Positions 60,569-64,000 of a DNA stretch of 64,000 nucleotides are shown here, in pieces; position 1 is the stretch's first letter; every line of letters starts with the position of its first letter. The stretch spans positions 1-64,000 of the forward strand of contig SFHJ01000003.1 in assembly GCA_004555655.1 (NCBI GenBank), written 5' to 3'. A model generated the notes under the pieces. It saw only the letters and a list, made by a program, of their open reading frames with translations. It ran no database searches and had not been told where the DNA came from. The translations under genes were made by a program, and so were the position numbers. The DNA is from Clostridiales bacterium (GTDB lineage Bacteria; Bacillota; Clostridia; Oscillospirales; Oscillospiraceae).

Positions 60569-61815
60569 TACCTGATCTTTCTGCCCTCTAAATAATATCG
60601 TTTCTCGCGGCTGTGGCCCATTGAGAAGGTCTTGCGCGGCAAGACGCCGTCTGCGATCACGCCGCGGAAGAGCTGGCTCTTTTCCATGGCGGGCAGCAGG
60701 AAGCCAATGGCGTCCGGCTGCTTTGCCAGCTCGATGAGCGCGTCGTCGTCGTGGATATAGTCGATCTCGCCTTCGTTTTCCTTGAGATACGCGTCAAGGA
60801 ACGCCTGCAGTACGCCCACGGCCAGCTCGCCCTTTGCCTTGTCCAGATATACCGTGCCGGACTCCGTCTGCGTATACCATTTGACGGGATAACCGCCTTC
60901 GGCGCAGCATTCCGCTTCCAGCGCGGCCAGCAGCTTCTTCGCATCCGTGCGGAAGATCACACGGTGGATGGGCTCAAAGACCTGCGCCGGGTCGTGGATG
61001 TTCTCCAGCTCGACAAGCGCGTAGCGCGCCGGGTGGTTGGACAGGTCCTCGCCGGGGTGGTTCTTCTTGAGTTCTTCATAGCAGCTCTTGGCCGTGGCGA
61101 GCGAGTGGTTGCCGTCGCCCACGGCAAAGACCATCGGCACGCCTCTGAGACCCTCATATTTTTTGCCGATATTTGCCGTGTATTCGCGCAGCGCAGCGTC
61201 AAATGCCTCTGCATCCTCGCCGTCCACAAGATATCCCTCGATGTGGCCGCCGCCCTCCATGAGGTCAAAGTCGTAGAGCTTTTTCAGCGCCGCCTTCTTC
61301 GCGCCGACAGGCTCAATGAGCACGTTGTCATGATCGTCACAGAGCATCAGAATATGCGGCAGTTCGATCGGCGCGTCACGGCGCACGCGCTGGCGCGGCG
61401 GGATTCGTTCCGCTACGGTGCGCTCGGTGGCGCGGATGGCCGACGTAGCGCCGGGGGTATAGTCATATGCGTCGAGGTCGACCATGCCGACAAGGCCCTT
61501 GCGCACGGAGCCGTTTTCCAGCGTCCGCTCAACATAGACATAGCTGGCCGGATACTCGGCAAAGACGCCGTCTTTCATATACTGCGCCATGGTGGCGTTG
61601 ATGACGGCCGTGTGCTCTGCCTCCATCGGCGTGCCGAGCTCTGCCTCAGGCAAAATCAAATTGATTGTCGACGGCGCGCCCTTGGCCGTTTCACGCACGC
61701 GATCCCAATAGCTCTGGTCGGAGGTAAACTGGTCGCATGCGATAACGGCCCACTTCTGCATATCGCCGGTCTTGGGGAGCAGGATATCAGCGGGTAAAAA
61801 TGCGTTCATACTCAT
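60568..61815 (-). CDS. DUF1015 family protein
   Basis: A 415-residue protein of DUF1015, with WAVIACDQFTSDQSYWDRVR at the N-terminus and the family core GVPMVFAVGDGNHSLATAKS. Members are often near serine or glycolytic genes, but no enzymatic role is established; the conserved Asp-Gly-Asn-His suggests a catalytic or metal site. It begins 15 bases after apgM. AGGAAAGGTGTC precedes the start; ATG 61809 is an alternative. Confidence 0.9.
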   Translation of the reverse strand: MSMNAFLPADILLPKTGDMQKWAVIACDQFTSDQSYWDRVRETAKGAPSTINLILPEAELGTPMEAEHTAVINATMAQYMKDGVFAEYPASYVYVERTLENGSVRKGLVGMVDLDAYDYTPGATSAIRATERTVAERIPPRQRVRRDAPIELPHILMLCDDHDNVLIEPVGAKKAALKKLYDFDLMEGGGHIEGYLVDGEDAEAFDAALREYTANIGKKYEGLRGVPMVFAVGDGNHSLATAKSCYEELKKNHPGEDLSNHPARYALVELENIHDPAQVFEPIHRVIFRTDAKKLLAALEAECCAEGGYPVKWYTQTESGTVYLDKAKGELAVGVLQAFLDAYLKENEGEIDYIHDDDALIELAKQPDAIGFLLPAMEKSQLFRGVIADGVLPRKTFSMGHSREKRYYLEGRKIR

Positions 61816-61830
61816 GACACCTTTCCTTCT

Positions 61831-63081
61831 TCATTTATTCTGATTGTTTTGCTCAAACAAAATGCGCATCAGTTCACTGCCGTTTTCGACAAACGGGCCC
61901 TGTTCAGCGTTTTTCTCCGAATAGCCAAGCGAGCTGCCGTGCGGCTTTCTGCTGTCATACAGCAAAAACGGCACCGGTGAGCCGTCGTGGCCGCGCGTGG
62001 ACATGAGCGTTCTGTGGTCGGACAGCAGCAGCACGCGGTAGTCCATATTCTCTTTCTCCAGCGCATCAAACAGCGGGGCCAGAATCCTTGAGTCCAGCCA
62101 CTCGATCGACTGTACCTTTCCCTTCAGATCGCCGTTGTGCGTGCACTCGTCCGGCGCCTCCAGATGCAGGCAGACAAAGTCCATATCACGCCTGTGCAAA
62201 AGCTCCAGCGCCTTATCGCGCTTGCCCTCGAAGTTGGTATCGATCTCGCCCGTCGCGCCCTCGACCGAAACCATTTCCAGACCGCCCAGCGCCGCAATAC
62301 CGTGGCACAGCGGCACGGCTGAGATCACACCGCCCCAGTGGCCGTATTTTTCACGGAACGAGGGCAGCTGCAGCGCAGAGCCCTGCGCCCAGAACCACAC
62401 GCCGTTGGCCGGGAGCTTGCCCGCCGCGCGGCGGCGCTCATTGACCGGCGCGTGGTCAAGCACGCGGTGCGCCTCGCGCATGAGCCGGTCAAGCACCTTT
62501 GCGTTTTCGCAGCCCGTGGGCAGCAGCGGACCGATCACCTCGCCCAGATGGTCATGAGGCGGGATGGTGACAAGCGCTGCATTGTCCGCGCCATGCTGTA
62601 CCGGAATCTGCCGGAACGCCGGGAACGGATAGATTTTCATCTGCGCCTTGCGCAGGAGCGCGGCAAACGTCCCGTCTTCTTCCAGCGTGCGGACAGCCTC
62701 GAGCGCGTCGTCCGCCGCGATGGAACCAGCGCTGTGAGACAGGATCCTCCGGCTTTCATACGGGATATCGCCGTCTTCCAGCGAAACGAGGTTCATCCGG
62801 TAGGCGGTATCGCCGGGCTCGAGCAAAATGCCGGACGCGGCCGCCTCCATGGGAGACCGGCCCGTAAAATAGTCGCGCGGGTCGTAACCGAAGATGGATA
62901 GAATGGCCGTCTCGCTGCCGGCAGGCAGCGGCTTGGGGCAGTTGATCGTGCTGCCGAGAATGCCGTTTTTCGCAAGGCGGTCAATGGTCGGGATGTTTGC
63001 AGCTTCCAGCGGCGTTTTTCCGCCCAGTTCCGCAACCGGGCCGTCCGCCATGCCGTCGCCGATAATCAGGAGATACTTCAT
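61831..63081 (-). CDS. apgM: Cofactor-independent phosphoglycerate mutase, archaeal type
   Basis: A 416-residue alkaline-phosphatase-superfamily mutase interconverting 3- and 2-phosphoglycerate. Landmarks: KYLLIIGDGMADGPVAELGG (metal Asp), PAGSETAILSIFGYDPRDYF with the catalytic Ser, CHGIAALGGLEMVSVEGATG, VCLHLEAPDECTHNGDLKGK (metal ligands) and LLLSDHRTLMSTRGHDGSPV. Start at 63081 by GGTGAGCAC before ATG. First gene of a run apgM-DUF1015-ispE. Confidence 0.94.
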   Translation of the reverse strand: MKYLLIIGDGMADGPVAELGGKTPLEAANIPTIDRLAKNGILGSTINCPKPLPAGSETAILSIFGYDPRDYFTGRSPMEAAASGILLEPGDTAYRMNLVSLEDGDIPYESRRILSHSAGSIAADDALEAVRTLEEDGTFAALLRKAQMKIYPFPAFRQIPVQHGADNAALVTIPPHDHLGEVIGPLLPTGCENAKVLDRLMREAHRVLDHAPVNERRRAAGKLPANGVWFWAQGSALQLPSFREKYGHWGGVISAVPLCHGIAALGGLEMVSVEGATGEIDTNFEGKRDKALELLHRRDMDFVCLHLEAPDECTHNGDLKGKVQSIEWLDSRILAPLFDALEKENMDYRVLLLSDHRTLMSTRGHDGSPVPFLLYDSRKPHGSSLGYSEKNAEQGPFVENGSELMRILFEQNNQNK

Positions 63082-63249
63082 GTGCTCACCAGTGTTCAAA
63101 AAAGTTTTTGCCAGCCAAACAAATCTTGGCCCTGTACTCATTATACATAATCCGCCCGCAAAAGCAAATCAATTTTTACGCATTGGGAGGAATATTCTTC
63201 TGCCCCCGCGTGCATACTACATCTGTGAAAAAACAAAGGAGTTGAAGCT

Positions 63250-63453
63250 ATGGATACGTTATCTCTGATCCTGGCAATCATCGGCGCCATCAACTGGGGT
63301 CTGGTCGGCTTCGCCCGGTTCGACCTCGTGGCGTGGATCTTCGGCGGCCAGACTGCCAGCGTCAGCCGCATTGTCTACGCCGTCGTGGGTCTTGCCGGCC
63401 TGTGGTGCATTACGCTGCTGTTCCGCCGCCGCAGCAAGCGCGAGGCGGCATAA
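63250..63453 (+). CDS. DUF378 small membrane protein
   Basis: A 67-residue protein of the DUF378 group, starting MDTLSLILAIIGAINWGLVG and with FDLVAWIFGG then a second hydrophobic helix and a basic tail. Function unknown, often stress- or envelope-related. AAAGGAGTTGAAGCT precedes the ATG; a strong terminator follows. Confidence 0.93.
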   Translation: MDTLSLILAIIGAINWGLVGFARFDLVAWIFGGQTASVSRIVYAVVGLAGLWCITLLFRRRSKREAA

Positions 63454-63468
63454 AACTGCACAGCCGAA

Positions 63469-63499
63469 AAAATGGCCGCCCGTTGGGCGGCCATTTTAT
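63469..63499. terminator. Bidirectional terminator after the DUF378 gene
   Basis: AAAATGGCCGCC pairs with GGCGGCCATTTT (63469-63480 with 63486-63497), 5-base loop; A and T runs give a bidirectional signal. Confidence 0.88.
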
Positions 63500-63528
63500 G
63501 GTCGAATCTGTGTATTGAAAGCGCGGCC

Positions 63529-63780
63529 TCAGTCACTGAGAACTTCGCCGTGCACGCGTACCCTGCCCCCGTCGGGACATTCGGCGTCAAATTCCTTTGC
63601 ACGCACATCGCCATAATCCAGCTCCGCCCCGTTCTGCAGCGCGTATACAAGCGGATATATGACATGCCAAAGCTCGTGGCAGAGCGCGGGACATAACTCG
63701 CCCACCACAAAGCGATCGCCCTTTTTACAAAGCCCGCTCCGGCAGCTGCTCTGCGTGACCGTCAGCTTTACCTTTTTCAT
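63529..63780 (-). CDS. TIGR04076 family protein
   Basis: An 83-residue Cys-rich protein of the TIGR04076 type: KLTVTQSSCRSGLCKKGDRF, then VGELCPALCHELWHVIYPLV with its conserved Cys and His. A metal or Fe-S site is likely, but the function is unknown. Single gene between a terminator and the surface-protein gene. Confidence 0.9.
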   Translation of the reverse strand: MKKVKLTVTQSSCRSGLCKKGDRFVVGELCPALCHELWHVIYPLVYALQNGAELDYGDVRAKEFDAECPDGGRVRVHGEVLSD

Positions 63781-63801
63781 CTTTGCTCCCTGCCGCTTCC
63801 G

Positions 63802-64000
63802 TTATCCCACGTTGCAGCGAACGATGCACTCATAGCTGACGCCCTGATACGTGGTGGACACATACGCCGTGCCGCGGCCCACGGCCGTGACCACGCCGTC
63901 AGAATCGACCGAGCAGACGGAATTGTCAGACGACGTCCAGACCAGCCCCGAGACCTTGTTGCCGTCTGCGTCCTTCAGGCTGAGTCGGAAATACTCGCCC
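63802..64000 (-). CDS. Surface protein with BIG2 (Ig-like) repeat, C-terminal end only
   Basis: The final 65 codons are seen. They encode one bacterial Ig-like type 2 domain: KVSGLVWTSSDNSVCSVDSD, GVVTAVGRGTAYVSTTYQG and a final Cys-containing strand before the stop. Such repeats are found in secreted adhesins and S-layer-linked enzymes. The rest runs off the window to the right. Confidence 0.8.
   Translation of the reverse strand, partial: GEYFRLSLKDADGNKVSGLVWTSSDNSVCSVDSDGVVTAVGRGTAYVSTTYQGVSYECIVRCNVG

Overview
The window reads as chromosome from a GC-rich, strictly anaerobic, endospore-forming member of the Clostridia, most like the Oscillospiraceae/Ruminococcaceae. Reasons: a one-piece pyruvate:ferredoxin oxidoreductase, the sporulation signalling protein SpoIIR, SpoIIIE/FtsK next to a TepA-type protease, AddAB rather than RecBCD, a GlpP antiterminator, strong AGGAGG ribosome binding sites and occasional TTG starts. 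No rRNA, tRNA or CRISPR array was seen. These assignments rest on reading the sequence; no database search was run.

Layout. 1-796 is AT-rich foreign DNA: a partial unknown gene, a SymE-type toxin gene and repeats. It ends abruptly inside a truncated comM/yifB gene, so it looks like one end of an integrated element. 1.9-5.5 kb is nifJ. 5.5-7.5 kb is an operon of an AlkZ-like DNA glycosylase, an ArsR-type regulator and an unknown protein, controlled by two matching operators. 7.6-15.4 kb holds small unknown genes, an S-layer-anchored lysozyme, a lipase-like hydrolase, a fold-III PLP-type protein that has lost its catalytic lysine, coaX and a phosphoesterase. 15.4-17.7 kb is the start of wall polymer synthesis (UDP-GlcNAc epimerase and a lipid-linked sugar-phosphate transferase). 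trpS and gltX follow, divergently. 21.2-27.4 kb is a four-gene operon: a zinc alcohol dehydrogenase, an E2 with two lipoyl domains, a fused alpha/beta E1 and a HAD phosphatase.

27.5-34.4 kb has an ECF transporter S component, ftsK/spoIIIE, uppP, tepA, two divergent YbaK-type tRNA-editing genes and small conserved genes. 34.5-37.2 kb is purA-purB. 37.3-39.1 kb is a membrane-anchored DUF4015 protein. 39.4-41.3 kb has a DUF554 membrane protein and a compact retron. 41.4-46.4 kb carries the oxidative TCA branch (icd, aconitase, divergent citrate synthase), which would supply 2-oxoglutarate for glutamate. 46.4-51.8 kb is a glycerol/glycerol-3-phosphate operon (glpP, glpK, a GlpA/GlpB/DUF1667 trio) with two leader attenuators. 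52-59 kb is addAB, then spoIIR, ispE, a DUF1015 gene, apgM, small genes and the 3' end of an Ig-like (BIG2) surface protein.

The most interesting item is the retron at 40199-41334. A reverse transcriptase with the retron hallmarks NAxxH, YxDD and VTG follows a non-coding RNA whose 11-base a1 and a2 repeats pair perfectly. a1 is followed directly by the TAGCGA context of the branching guanosine, there is a long msd hairpin, and a promoter predicts transcription starting at the first base of a1. No effector gene is beside it: terminators close the cassette on both sides between housekeeping genes.
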